This document shows positions 47,582 through 60,300 of a stretch of DNA of 64,000 nt, in pieces (within the stretch, counting starts at the first letter, position 1; each line of letters opens with the position of its first letter). The translations under genes were made by a program, and so were the position numbers. The stretch spans positions 567,001 through 631,000 of the forward strand of contig JAKJHU010000084.1 in the NCBI GenBank assembly GCA_022316685.1, written 5' to 3'. The notes below the pieces were generated by a model. That model saw nothing but the letters and a program-made list of their open reading frames with translations, was not told where the DNA came from and searched no databases. The DNA comes from Progne subis subis (lineage: Eukaryota; Chordata; Aves; Passeriformes; Hirundinidae).

Positions 47582-47623
47582 GCTTGGGTGAAATACAAAT
47601 GCGCTTGGGTGAAATACAAATGC
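47582..47623. repeat. 21-bp perfect tandem duplication
   Basis: Two identical 21-bp copies beginning GCTTGGGTGAAATAC, at 47582-47602 and 47603-47623. No coding context. Confidence 0.9.
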
Positions 47624-49429
47624 CATGGAAGCGTTAGATGGTTCATTTTTGTAGAGCAGAAAGAAGCAAGGACAGGCTTAGATACTTGATTTGTTCTGAC
47701 CTTGAAGTACAAAGGTTATGACCACTGAGATTTATTTATACCTAGTTGCTAGCTTTTAGGTTTTCTAGCTTTTGTTCACAGTGATGGAGAGATAGGCGTT
47801 CTTAGCCACAAGTTTAATCATTTTCAGGACCTTCTGTTTGCTAAGAACTGCCTATTCCCAGAGTTACCTTTTCCCAAGATTCCCTTTAGCCCACTGTACA
47901 AGCTGGAGAATTCTGAACTTGAAACTGAAAATTAAGGCCGAGCGTGAATTTGCCTTTTCCTGGGGCAGTGGAGTTTGATGCTTTCTAGGCTGTTTCAGTG
48001 ATTGAGATAAATATTGTGCAGCTTGTGCCTGGAAAATGATAAGAACTATCAATTTAATGAACAGTTGCACTTGCTAAAGTGCTTTGCTCAATTTTTTTTG
48101 TGTGTGTGCCGTGATCAAGTACAGCATCAGGGTCACTAAGCTGTATCTTCATACTTTAATTGCATGCCCACATATGTGATTGACTAAAAAATTGATAAGT
48201 TGCACCTCTCAGAAAACAAATAGCTTTAAAAAAGTGTTCTAGATCAGATTTTCTGTTTGTTGCCTTTTTTCCCCTGCAGCACAGCTCTGCACAGCCCTGG
48301 CAGCAAGGATACAAGGTCAGTGGAGATGCTGACATTTAATGCCTGTAGTAAACATTTCAGCACACAGAAAGCAATTATTTACAGCTTAAGCAGTGAGAAA
48401 TTACAAAGCTTGTCTTTAGACCTTGTGGCTTCCTCGCTGGTATTTGCAGAGGTGATGTATACACAGAAGGATTTCTTTACTGCTGTATTTTCTTTACTGT
48501 ATTGTCTCTAGCTGTTATTGTGCTGAACTTTCTGAAGGCTAATAGCTCACAGAACACAATAAAAAGTGGTTATTTAGCAACACTTCCATGGGTATAATGC
48601 TTTTCCTTTTTGTCCTCTAATGCACCTTTTTAATAACTTCCAGTTGAAAACACTGCCCTTATTTCCTAAAAGCTCCTAGCCTTTACTAAATCACCAGTAG
48701 GTATTGTTGGTTTTACAAACCTCCTTACAAAAACAGCCTGTAAAATAATACTATTTCAAGTAGCAGTTCACAGAACAGAGCAGTCCTTGTACTGAGCAGG
48801 AGAAGTCATGCCGTAGAATGCAAACTACTTATTCTTTTAAATAGTAAGGTTTTTTAGAAGCTTACATACTTTTTTGGTGTTTTTTTTTTTTTTTTCCTGT
48901 GAGTCGTGTGTGCTGTAGTAATATTTTATAATGCCTGCTGTACTATGTGTATTTCACAATTAGAAAATCAAACTTTTAGAATTTTTAATGCACTTAAGTA
49001 ACACATGCTTTATAAAATCTGAATTTTAAAATAATTTTCCATATAAAATCAAATTGTTATTATTATGCCTTGCAATTATTGTGTATTTTAATCCATGATG
49101 TTACAGTAACTACCAAAGACGAGTAAAATGTGAATTTAAAACTGTAGCAGACTGTACAAGGAAAAAGACACAAAGAATAAATGACAATAACAATAAAAAT
49201 TTGAGCACAGCAGGGAAGTTCTGTGGTTACATCGTCTGAGAACCAGGCAGCTTGATAAAGGTTGTTAAAATACAATACATGAAAACAGGAATAAGGGGAA
49301 GTAAAACTTCTGCTTGGAAAGAATTTGGTATATTAAAAAAATAAACAAAAACCAGGAAGGATTAGGAAAGCTAGGAAATTTGGGGCTCTCTTAAACACTC
49401 CGTGTTAAATTCTCATTCTAAATTTTTAG

Positions 49430-49850
49430 TGCTGTGGTTGTTGGACCTTTGCTGGCCACTCTCACGGTCCCCCTTCTCAACAGGATGTAAGAATGGATGA
49501 AAAATCTTATGGGCTGAGATGCAGACAGGGAGACCACACACCAACTACCATGCTAAATAAGGAAAATTAATTTAGTTTATTGCCAATTAAAATAGAGTAG
49601 GAAAGTGAAAACCAGAGACAAGAACTCAGACAGTTTTCTGAGAATATTTTACATTTTATTAAAAACAAAACAAAACAAAACAAAACTGAATAATTCCATT
49701 CTTTTTTTCTTTTCTCTCTGTCAAACAACTCCACCATCAAAAGAACCCCCAAAAAACAACCCTCCAACAGTTCCTTTCTTTCCAGCTCTTGAAAATTCTT
49801 GAGCAGCCACAGTTGTTGGCCTTTCCCTTTGGGGAAACATAAGAGTTGTC
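49430..49850 (-). mobile_element. ERVL-type LTR fragment
   Basis: 'CCACTCTCACGGTCCCCC', 'AAATCTTATGGGCTGAGATG', 'GACAGGGAGACCACACACC' and 'AAATAGAGTAGGAAAGTGA' are typical of an abundant avian ERVL-class LTR read in antisense. AATAAA occurs on the minus strand (complement of TTTATT at 49576-49581). The right-hand part is A/C-rich and diverged, so that limit is approximate. No pol or env sequence seen. Confidence 0.6.
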
Positions 49851-52800
49851 ACCCTTCAGCTTAAAGCAGGACAATCTGGAAGCCTAGAAAAATGCTGAAC
49901 TGCCCTTGGCATCTGTACTTGGAATCAGGCTCGGCTTCCCTAAGATGGATGCCCCAAATAGTCAACTTGGGCCTCCAGTTAGTATCTGAGATGCACAAGA
50001 CAGGCAATTTAGGTGAGGAGATAAAATATTCAAGCTCCTATAAAGATGTTGTGAGCAGCTTTTAGTGCAGGTGCCTGGCTCAGTCACACTCTTGTACCTC
50101 ACAACACATTCTACTCCTCCAAGATTCTTCCTCATATCTATTTGTATGTGGAGTTAAATTTCTGATCTTATTTCTTGCTTGTGGGATAAATTTTTCTCCC
50201 TGTGCATTCTTATTCATGCAGACTTTCATTTGATCCTCCTATGAGATTCTTTCCTCGTTTTCATGTGCCCAAAAATTGTAGCCGTAGCAGTTTTCATGGC
50301 TGTGGAATTATGCAGCTGCTTAACACTCCTGTCTTTCTTGCTGTGCTTATTCTCCTTCCTAGTGTAATCCTGTACAGGAGCTATGACACTGGAGTCTTTT
50401 AAATCACCAGGGTTAACACAAGCACAGTTTGCACTCCCTGCCATCAGAGATCCAAAGGCAGAAGGTGCCCTGGGGCTGGGCATGCTCCTGTCTCCTGGGG
50501 CTGCTCGGGGCAGGGAGTGGCTGTAGCTCTGCATCTGATGGACACAAACCACCTTTCATGCTGCATGTTGAGCTTTGTGGAAGTGCAGCGTTTCCAACTG
50601 CCACCTAAAAAACCCAGCCAACAAACTGAGCAAATTATTTCCACTGCCTTTAATTATGCATAAGCATTCTTACAAAGTTGTCTTAAAATGCATCCAGTGT
50701 GACCTACAGGTTGTTTTTAATTTTCCTGCTGTAGTGGACACTTCACTGTGCCATCCTCCATTCAGTTGGATAAAAAGAATGGAAATAATGCTTTCAGTTA
50801 AATAAAGATGCAATTTCACCCTCCACCCCTTTCTTCCTGCCTTTGGTTTTGTTTTTTTCTTTTGAGAATAAGCTGATCTGATCTGTCAAGGTCATGCACT
50901 GGGAAGTACAAAATGCAGGTGTTGAGAGTAGTCCAGTAGTCTGGAAGCATTTTTTTGTGCCTCAGACATTTTGTTCATTTAGTCCTCAGACTGTTTATCT
51001 CTCTGGCTCCTGACATTTTCAAATGACAGTAGTAAAAATGAATGTGGTGAGTGGAGTTGTGGCTGCTGGTTTATGTACTGCCTGAACAGGGGTTAATGAA
51101 CGCCTTTTCTACATTGTGAGGTTACAAAGTAAAGCAAAGAAAAGGCTCCTGGGGCCGGAAAAACTTTGAATAACATCAACATCATAAATAAATTCCTGAA
51201 GTAGGATTGGTTCTATCTTCTGAGCCAAATTTGATAGCATAATGCACTCCTTCCAGTGTTAGAAGAGTGAGGCACGTCCAAAACAGGATTAAAGGACATT
51301 AAGAAAAGGGAAAGGTTGAGGAGGACTTGCTTCAACTCTCCTGTAGTAAACCTAAAAGAAAACCTTTGACAAAAATCCATGCCCAGTCCCACCATAAGAA
51401 GTACTAGTCTTAAAAAAATCAACAACATTAAGAATTAAAAAATTACTAGTAATAGGAAAGGAAGAAAAGATCCTGGGAGAAAGATTCTCCACTAGTCATA
51501 CTGATTTTTTTTTACCCCATGTAACCAACAGCACGAGCTTCAGAGCACCTGGTGCACCAGTGACACAGATACCTCTTGTAAACCAAAGGTGGTTTCATGA
51601 GATTTAAATCAAATTGGAAATGAAAAAGTCTGTTAATGCTAAAGAGTTTTGACTGTCAGGATACATTCAGGGTCAATATTGTTAATGCAACGGATAAACA
51701 ACAGCAATAAATAAACAAGCAATAAATGTACACTCATAATTTCCTGGTACAACTGGTTGAGGGAGCTTTAATTTGGCACAAACAGACAGAAATATGCTCC
51801 TGTCCCTCAGCAAAAAATGAAATAACATCTACAGAAAGGAATGAGTACTTGGGAGGAAAGCGCAGCCAAAGTAATAAATAGCAACATTGTGATTGCTGTA
51901 TCTGGAGAATAAAAAATATGCCCCTGCAATAAAAGACATATTCAAGAGAGCAAATCAAAAAAACACCAGATTTTAGGAGTTTATTCTGAATTTTCATATG
52001 AAATGAAAATAATCTTAAGATAGAAAATATCTAAAACTTCAATGAAAAATTGAGCAAATGAAAGGGGAACCCTGCAGGGTTATATGTATGAAGAGGCAGA
52101 AAAATAACATTATTTAAATTGTCTTTTAATACCAGACTTAGAAGGATGTGGGGCGCTGTTCCTCTTTAAAAACAAGGGTAAAATAATGCATTTATAGAAA
52201 AATTTGGTATTGTTATTATGGTAAACAGAGATCAATCAAAGCTTACATGCCCTATTTGTTAGACATATAGAAAAAAAGTCCTTACTACTCAAACTGCAAA
52301 AAAAACCCCTGAAATAAAAAGCTCTTTTTCACCTATATCTTTTTGATACTTGCTTTGAGACTCCCTAGATTTTTTTTCAGTTTATAAAGCCTGTTGCACC
52401 TTGCACACAGGTGACTGAGTATGTCTAAGCTCCTATAAAGCTTGTAAAGGGACTGAAAAATAATTATTTATGCACCTAGGGAAATGGAGTGGTAATCAGA
52501 GAGAAGTGACTTTATATGCAGTCTACATGGGTTATAAAGAGATTTCAGTGTTTAACTCTAAAAAGCAGAGATAAACGATCTTTTTTAATAAGATAAAACA
52601 TACATTTTTTGTCTCTTTGTGAAAAATCCCCGGAAAAATATCAGGAGGCGCTATTTTCCTACATTGTCATTAACACTGTAAATGATGAAAGTGGTTTCTT
52701 AAGGAGAACACTGAGTCTTTTTTAACAAAATCTCAATCTGTTGAACTTCTGTAGGAATACTGGCCTTCAGGATGCAGGGAAGATTCCCTTCCTCCTTGGT

Positions 52801-55580
52801 GGCCACCCTGCTGGCTCAGCACCTATTCCAGGGGTACAGAACCTCTGGCACAACTGGGCCCAAAACCTCCCAGACCCCTTTTAGAGCCCCTTCCCACCAG
52901 TTCCCCATGCTGGTTTTATCCCCAGTTACATATTCTCTCCTTCTCTGTTCTGCCTCTCCTCCCCCCCCAAAATAGATCTATTTATTATTTCACTATCTAT
53001 TATTTCACTTGTCCCTGGTCTCTTTTTCCCCACAGAAGCCATTTTTCCTATATCAGCACACAAATTTAGAATGTTTACAGCATTTTCAGGGTAATCCTGG
53101 CGCTGCAGACACAGTTCCCTGGGTGCTGCTGGCCTTTCAGACTGTCTGAAAAGTCCCCAGTGCTCCCTTCCAAGTACTTCTAAAAAGTGCCTTTCTCTTC
53201 CCATACATCCCATTAAACTCCTGAAAATTTGGCCATTCCTAACAGCACTGTCTGTAATTATTTTTCTTATCCACCTGTGCTGTTTGTTACACCCAGGAAT
53301 TGCTCATGTCATTCCTGGTGATTTCCCAGAGTCTGTTCACTTCTCAGGTCAGGGCTTAGTCCTTTACCTGTGTGCCCAATTCTCTAGACTCTCTGAGAAT
53401 CTCGAAGTTAAAAAAAACATAAAATTAGAACAAAAAATTGAAAATGAAAATAATTATTACATTTCAGTGTGTTTTTTTCTTTATTGCATAGTATTATACT
53501 TACCAAAAACATTTAATAAGTCTAATTTGATAATAAAATTACCAGAAATTGTTTTGGTAAGTCCAGTTTGATTTCCATCTTTGTTACATCCTCATACTGC
53601 ATGAAACCTCAGAACAAAGTGTTACACCAGGAGCCCTGGGATAGATGTGTCTTCTAAGGATATAACCCAAAAGTTACCAAAAAATTCATGAATCCAGTAA
53701 AAGAGTGATCATATTATATTGCCATCATATACAATCCACACGCTGACAAACTGATTTAAAAATGGTCAAAACCCTCCATGTGTGTTCTGTATCATGGCTG
53801 AAAAGGCAAGAATACCAAAGTACATTATTAGACCTTGCAGCTAAACGTGATACTCCAGTGGTTCTGCAAAAGCCACACATTTTGGCACAGCAGAAAAAAA
53901 CTGGACACGTGCCTCCCAAAACTTTGTTCTGTCACATCAACGCCGAAGTGTCAATGATCTCAACGTGACCAAACACCTGATCAAAAAGGCTCAAATGTAC
54001 AAGCTGCAACTTCACAGGCACTGCACAATCAATAATTTGAAAACCACATATTTAACCTTCAAGACAAACCTGGAAAGGCAATGTCTTTGAGCTTCTTGAA
54101 TTCCCACAAGGACAGTGCTGGATTAATGAGCAGTGCCTTGTGGCTTGTCACCTCTCAGCAGCAGTGGCTCAGCCATTAGCTAGCAAAACATTCCCTGTCA
54201 TCCCAGCAATCTGCAGATGCTGTTCCTTTGACCTCACAGAAACCTGTATATACTGATCATCCCATCAAGAACAGGTGCTGAGCCAGGAGTTTAATGCAGT
54301 CACCTCCATCCTGCACAGAGAGGCATCCCTTCACCTTAGTGCACACTGACAGGGATACACATTAGTCTTCCTTGGTGTTAAAATGTCCCTGACATGCCCT
54401 ACATACCCATCACGGGAGGTTTTGTGATGAGCTTATTAACCAGGAGCTTCACAATTGCCTGGTATGTGGGTGAACATTGGAAATATTCAAACACCTAGAG
54501 TCGAATCTGCCTTGAATCTTCCCCAGCAAGCTAGGGAAGATGGAATATTGGTTTCTTGTTTTCTTAGGCTGTCAGATCAGCAGGCATGAACTGCCCTGAC
54601 ATACCCTGAGCTTTGGCTGCTGTCCCTGTGGGGCTCTGCACCTTGATGCAGAAACAGCAAGCCAAGTCGCACAAGAGCTGGTTTTAACAATATTTCAGCA
54701 AATAAAAGCTGTTGAACTCGACACCATAGAAAAGAGGTCTGGACTTTTGAAAAGCTCCAAATCTGGGTTCTGCTCAGGTACCTTCAGCCTGGCAGCAAAC
54801 TCATAAGGAATGAAATGCCAAATCCTTAATGTGAGAAACGTCTTGTTACCACGTATGTGCTGTCCAGATGGTGACCATCCCTCTACCTGTGCTTTAGGCC
54901 AATTTGTATCTGTGTATACAGCTTTGACAGCTATTGAGTTCTCTTAGTTTTAACACTGGTTTTGGAATGCATTTAATTTTCATACTAAGAGGCCCAAATT
55001 GCTGATGTGGGATAGAATCCAAAACGCACTGAACTGAGCAGAAAAAAAAAAAAATAAAATTGCAGCCTGACTACATCTTGGAACTAGTAGTTAGCAACTG
55101 AAACTTTTCTACAGCTGGCATCACACTCTTTAATAAATGTAAGAGAGTGTTGAAAGGCAAGACATGGAGAGAACTGCATTGCCATGTGTGTGATTCTTCT
55201 CTATTTATTGTCTTGGCTTATTGGGACTAAACATGATTGAATGCGAGGTAGAAGGGATTCTGGTAGGATAGCCTGGTTCAGACAGCTCATCACAGCAGGC
55301 AGTTTAACATCAGTATACTGAGTAAATAAACACCTTTGTAAATGGGGAACAACCACATTTCTAATCTTTTTGTACTCCAGGGCCTCAGCTTGACAAGCAG
55401 CATCCTGGCTTCCTTGACATGGAGTGATTCATGCAGTGCAGCTATACTGCTGCTCATAACAAGGATAGTGCTTTAAAAGGTGCCCAGCACTGAAAAATCT
55501 CTGTTTTCACCGCCCCAGGAAGTAATAAAGGCTGCTCACAGTCATTTACAGCATTTTTTTGTATTATCAAGTTGAAATAT
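49851..55580. other. Unique sequence, no gene seen
   Basis: The longest repeat-poor block before 57 kb. Minor A-rich patches near 53410-53450 and an 8-base C-run near 52962. No exon, RNA gene or repeat family recognised. Confidence 0.45.
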
Positions 55581-55793
55581 AGAACCACAGAATCATAGGA
55601 TCACAGACTGGTTTGTGTGGGAAGGGACCTCAAAGCCCATGCAGTGCCACCTCCTGCCACAGGCAGGGACACCTTCCACCATCCCAGGACTCTCACAGGG
55701 AAAAAAGTCTTCCTTGGAGCCTTCTCTTCTCCAAGCAGCCCCAAATCCACCTGTCTTTATAGCAGAAGTGCTCCAACCTCTCCTATAGATGTA
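55581..55793 (-). mobile_element. CR1 LINE 3' fragment
   Basis: 'AGAACCACAGAATCATAGG', 'TGGGAAGGGACCTCAAAG', 'ACACCTTCCACCATCCCAGG', then a deletion and 'CCTTCTCTTCTCCAAGCAGCC', 'AGAAGTGCTCCAACCTCTCC'. Antisense to a CR1 with an internal deletion. Confidence 0.88.
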
Positions 55794-56148
55794 TAGAGTG
55801 TGCAGCATATCCTGGTTCAAAGTATTACCATGTATACTGAAGGCTAACAGGCAAAGCTCCCCAGATTTCTTGGCCAAGTGGTATAAATCAGTTCTCTGAG
55901 TCACTGGGTGAGCTGGCACTTGGATGACTTTGGATCTCTCAGGCCAGTCCAGGCTTGGTTTAATTTTCTGTAAAAAATCCATTTCAATTAAAAGCCTTGC
56001 TGACAGTAGCACCATTATTCAATCTGAGAGAAGTCATTCCACGCTGATAAAATTGGATTTTTTTGTCACAGTCTTTCGGATTCTATCCTCACAATGTGTA
56101 GCAATTTTGCACAGAAAACAAACAAAAAGAACCACCAAAAAACAAAAT
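55794..56148. other. Unique sequence between CR1 and A/C tract
   Basis: No feature recognised. The last 35 bp are already A/C-rich with two interruptions. Confidence 0.45.
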
Positions 56149-56335
56149 CCAAACCAAACCAAACCAAACCAAAACAACCCCCCCAAAAAAAACCAAACCA
56201 AAACCAACAACAACAACAAACCCCCCAAAAAACAAAACACAAAAAACCAAAAACAAACAAACAACCAACCAACAACAAAAAAACCAAACCCACCCCAAAA
56301 AACCAAACCCCCCCCCCCCCCCAAACAACAAAAAA
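56149..56335. repeat. 187-nt tract of only A and C
   Basis: AACC, CAAA and CAA units with C-runs of up to 16. Open frames of up to 211 codons through it come from composition. Confidence 0.95.
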
Positions 56336-56898
56336 GTTATTTAATCCACAGCAGTTATTGCAATTACAAGTAGTGTTCACAAAACTGAATTCAAAATTCT
56401 CCAAAGCATCACAGGGCCATTCAACCACAGCACATCTGGGGAAGGGAGTGCTGAGGAAGCTGAACAAAATAACTGATTGGGGTGATCTCAATGGGAGTGG
56501 TTTAATGCTCACACCCAGCAGAAATTACCCACTTCCACCCCCTTGGGGCTTGCCAGGAAGTCACAGCACAAACCACTCAGCTCTCACGGAGGATTGGTAT
56601 TTATACACATGGCTTCCTAGAAGGTATATTAATATAATTATAATGTTAATAAGCAGATCTTTTCCTCTGCACATTGAGCCCAGGAGCTGGATGTGGAGAG
56701 TCTGTAAGGAGATACCGAGATATTGCTGACTGTGTGTCCTCTGAGGCGTGGAAGTCTGAAAATGGCAGCAAAGTCTGTGCTGAATCTAAAGGAATACAGA
56801 TGGAGGGGTGGTAGGTTTGGACATTTGAACTAAATATTGCGGCTATTTGTGGCCATTCCTGCAATACTGATCTCACAACTGTACGTATGTACTCTGCA
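56336..56898. other. Unique sequence, nothing recognised
   Basis: Between the A/C tract and a minus-strand CR1. No gene or repeat family recognised. Confidence 0.45.
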
Positions 56899-57325
56899 AT
56901 ATCATGGGATCATGGGATGGTTTGTGTTGGAAGAAACCTTACAGCCAATCCAGTGCCACCCCCTGCCATGGGCAGGGACACCTTCCACTGTCCCAGGCTG
57001 CTCCAAACCCTGTCCAGCCTGGCCTTGGACAATTCCAGGGATCCAGGGGCAGCCACAGCTGCTCTGGACACCTGTGCCAGGGCCTCCCCATCCTCAAAGA
57101 GAATAATTTTTTTCCTAATATCCCATTTAAAGTTGCCTCTTGCAGCACAAAGCCGCTCCCCCTTGGCCTGTCACTCCAAGCCCTTGCCCAAAGCTCTCCA
57201 GCTCTCCTGGAGCCATGTTAGGCGCTGGAACCTCAGTAGCCTTACCCCAGAATCCTCTCTCCTTCAAGCTGCACAATCACAACTCTCCCAGCCTTTTCTT
57301 GTGGAAGAGGTGTTTCATCATTTCA
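56899..57325 (-). mobile_element. CR1 LINE 3' fragment (about 0.43 kb)
   Basis: 'ATATCATGGGATCATGGGATGG', 'CCCCCTGCCATGGGCAGGG', 'GTCCAGCCTGGCCTTGGAC', 'TTTTTTTCCTAATATCCC' and 'CTCTCCAGCTCTCCTGGAG' follow the antisense order of CR1 from its tail inward. The 198-codon plus-strand frame over it is a shadow. Confidence 0.93.
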
Positions 57326-60300
57326 CAGCCATGGGTGCCCTTGCTAGGAGTGTTGGTTTTACACCTGCGCATGAAGCTTCAAGGAAATTTTCCTTTGCTT
57401 CAAGGAAATCAGAATCAAAACAGGCTTCTAAGCACAAAATGAGAGAAATCCATTATGATTTCTCTTACCTAACTGGTCCTTAGGAGAGCAAGGTGGGAGC
57501 AAACAGGCCCTGTTAATGCTTCACCCAGCAAACAAACTCTGTGAGAGGGGTTACCTTGTAAACTCCATTTTTGATGGATTTTTCACTCCTTCCATACATG
57601 AAGCAGTAGGAAAGGGCAGTGAGGAAATGTATATAATTTCTGAGAAGTACCAATTGTATGTTGCTTTCTAAAGCAAGTCATTGAAACACTTTGAGGATTA
57701 GTATGCTATGTGCATAAGAAGAAGAGCAAAATATCTGCTTATTAATTATTATAATTATAATAATAAATCTTCTAGGAAATTGTTTGTATAAATATCACTC
57801 AGTATTTTTTATTTAATAGGATTATTTCTCTTTTTCTCATAAACTTATCTGGAAATACAAACTGAAAAAATGGAAAAGGAAAAGACAAATTAGATGGGGA
57901 AAAATACATTTCCATCCAGACACTGAGTCATTTCTTATCCTTCATTAACTCCCATAAATTCAGATTAAGCTTTTTCAGAGTAGCAGAAGCTATTCAAGCT
58001 CTGATTTATCAGCAACAAACATAAAAACGGGTCAAAACCTTGAGTATCTCTGAACCATATACTTCACATAAGCACAACAATGCTACTAAAAATGAAATTT
58101 TTTGGGATCATAGCAGATACCTAAAAGATTTCTGTTTCTCTGAAGAGTTACAGATGCTTGAGCTCTTATTCCAAATGTTTCAAACATTTGAAGGACTGTG
58201 TAAACAGCCACTCTTCAATAAAATGAAAGGTTGCACAGAAATGACGCTGGGATGATTTTTCCCTTTGTTCAGACTGTGCCACAGCCCTGACTGAACATGA
58301 GCTGTGCATACGTGTGCACACACAGGCATCTGTGTCACAGAGCCCCCAGCCCTCTGTGCAATAGCCTTCATCTCTCAATACAAGTACTTTAAAGTGCTTT
58401 TCTGAGCACTTTTTGCTACTTTGAGCCTTTTTTAGCTTTCTGCAAAACTTTTTAGCATTGGTGTTGAGTTTAATGAGGCTAGAAGCCATCTCCCTTATCT
58501 TGGCTATATGGGGGATCAGGGTCTGATGGATTCAGCTGTCTGGTTTGATCAGGGTTTCCACACTGAAGTCATGCTGCTTGGGTTCAATGTCATGAAAACA
58601 CCGGTTGTGTTTTTTCCCACAGACATTGTGGAAACCTAAAAGCTACCGAGCAAAATTGAGTTATAAAACAGAGTTACCCTCCCCAACCACTTGCCAAACA
58701 TGCAAGGCATATTTGTGTTCTCTAACCTTGGAACACACTTTTCCCCTTTTCGTTTTTAATTTTCAAATTGGCATTAACAATGGTGGAATTATCAGATTCC
58801 CAGGCGTAGTGGTGTTAAGAGGAAGGAATGAAAGGAGAATGAGAGAAAAAAGAAACCTATTTGGAAAGTTATTTAGATGACTCTGTCCTCCATCCCTATC
58901 TATGACTATAATGTGCCAGGAATATGTGTGTGGACAGTCCATGTGCATAATACCAGCAGTGAAAGTCAAATTGAAGCCTCTTGATAGTGGCACTTTTACT
59001 GTCCTAACTTTTCAGACCTAAAGTTAAAAATAAGCCCCTGCCAGGAGGGAATTTCAGACAGATACAGGACATTTGGGTCCACATCTGTGTCTGCCAGTGG
59101 TCCCCTGAATGGTCATGGTCACCTCCCTTATCAGTGTCTCACCTTTCATGAAGTGTGAGGCACTGGTGTGACAAATACTGAGTTGATTTGCCAAATAAAA
59201 ATGGAAGTGGTTAAGGATATTTGTGCTAAGGGGTAGTCTCATTCAATACTCACTGATTTCTTAGTAACTGAACTTGGAAACTGTTCCTGGTATCTGGTAT
59301 AACATTTCCAAATACCATACGTTAAACTTGTCAGCATCTCAACTCTGCAGAAATAGAGCGACATAATTATAAGAACACAGTTTTTATGAAAGAATATATC
59401 CCACCTGATATATCCTGCATAATTTCAAAAGCATCAGCTTTTCTGCCTCAGTATGTCAGCATTTCCACATTTTAATAGGAATACTGTTCATCTGCAAAAA
59501 GTGTGTTCTAAGCAGAAAACAGGAACATCCAGGATCAAATACGATCACACCACCACTTAAAGGAGTATTAATGTTTTTAAAGAGAGCCACTTGCCTCTTT
59601 TTGAAAATACAGCCATCAGGAATTTCTGTTTAATTTTTGAAGATTTGTTAAATCTTGACTGGATTTCCAGATGGTCCATAAAGCTCTTTTTTTGAGAAAT
59701 ATCTGCTACCAGGGGAAGGAATGTGCTTGGGGAAAAGATTTATTAGATCCATTCAATGTTGTTAACACGAGTCAGGAAATAGTGACAATCTGAAAATGCA
59801 GGATTTAAAAAAAAAAAAAAAATAAATAAAATCCCCAACATACAACCTAATTAAAAAAGTGAAGATAATTGGTTCTGATCCTAAGATGCCACTGGGAATT
59901 TCCAAATGCACCCCAGGGGATGTAGGAACACTGATCTTCAAAGGAAGTGCACACAGGGTTGTTACAAATTATGTAAGGTCTGATAAGGAAGTTACACGAT
60001 CTGATAAGGCAATTATCTGGAAAAATACCATCCTTAAATCCAAAGCAATCCAGAAAGGCACTCTCGGGCAGAATTGGCAGTGTATTTTGGCTCATCTCCA
60101 TGTGCTCCTGGGCAGGATAGGAGGAGGAGAAGGGCTTGGTTCTGATTCTGGCAAGCAGGACTCTACAGACATTACAGATTAATTCATTGCACCTCGTGAC
60201 TTCCAGCCTGTGGCTTCCCTGGAACGTGTGAATATTACATTTGGAGGTGGTGGGCTTAGCTCTAAACTCTCACATATTTGAGTGCTGGAGAGTCGCGATG

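Larger units (their letters stand above)
46054..49429. other. Mostly unique sequence
   Basis: Holds a possible ancient LINE fragment (46970-47075), a 21-bp tandem duplication (47582-47623), and a splice-site pair that could bound a 36-nt exon (48280-48315). T-runs lie near 48879-48896. No gene is otherwise supported. Confidence 0.45.

Noticed and set aside
56094..56729. 211-codon plus-strand frame
   Set aside because: Most of it crosses the A/C-only tract, where stops cannot form; the rest has no domain.
56887..57483. 198-codon plus-strand frame
   Set aside because: It is the antisense of the minus-strand CR1 at 56899-57325, extended by chance.
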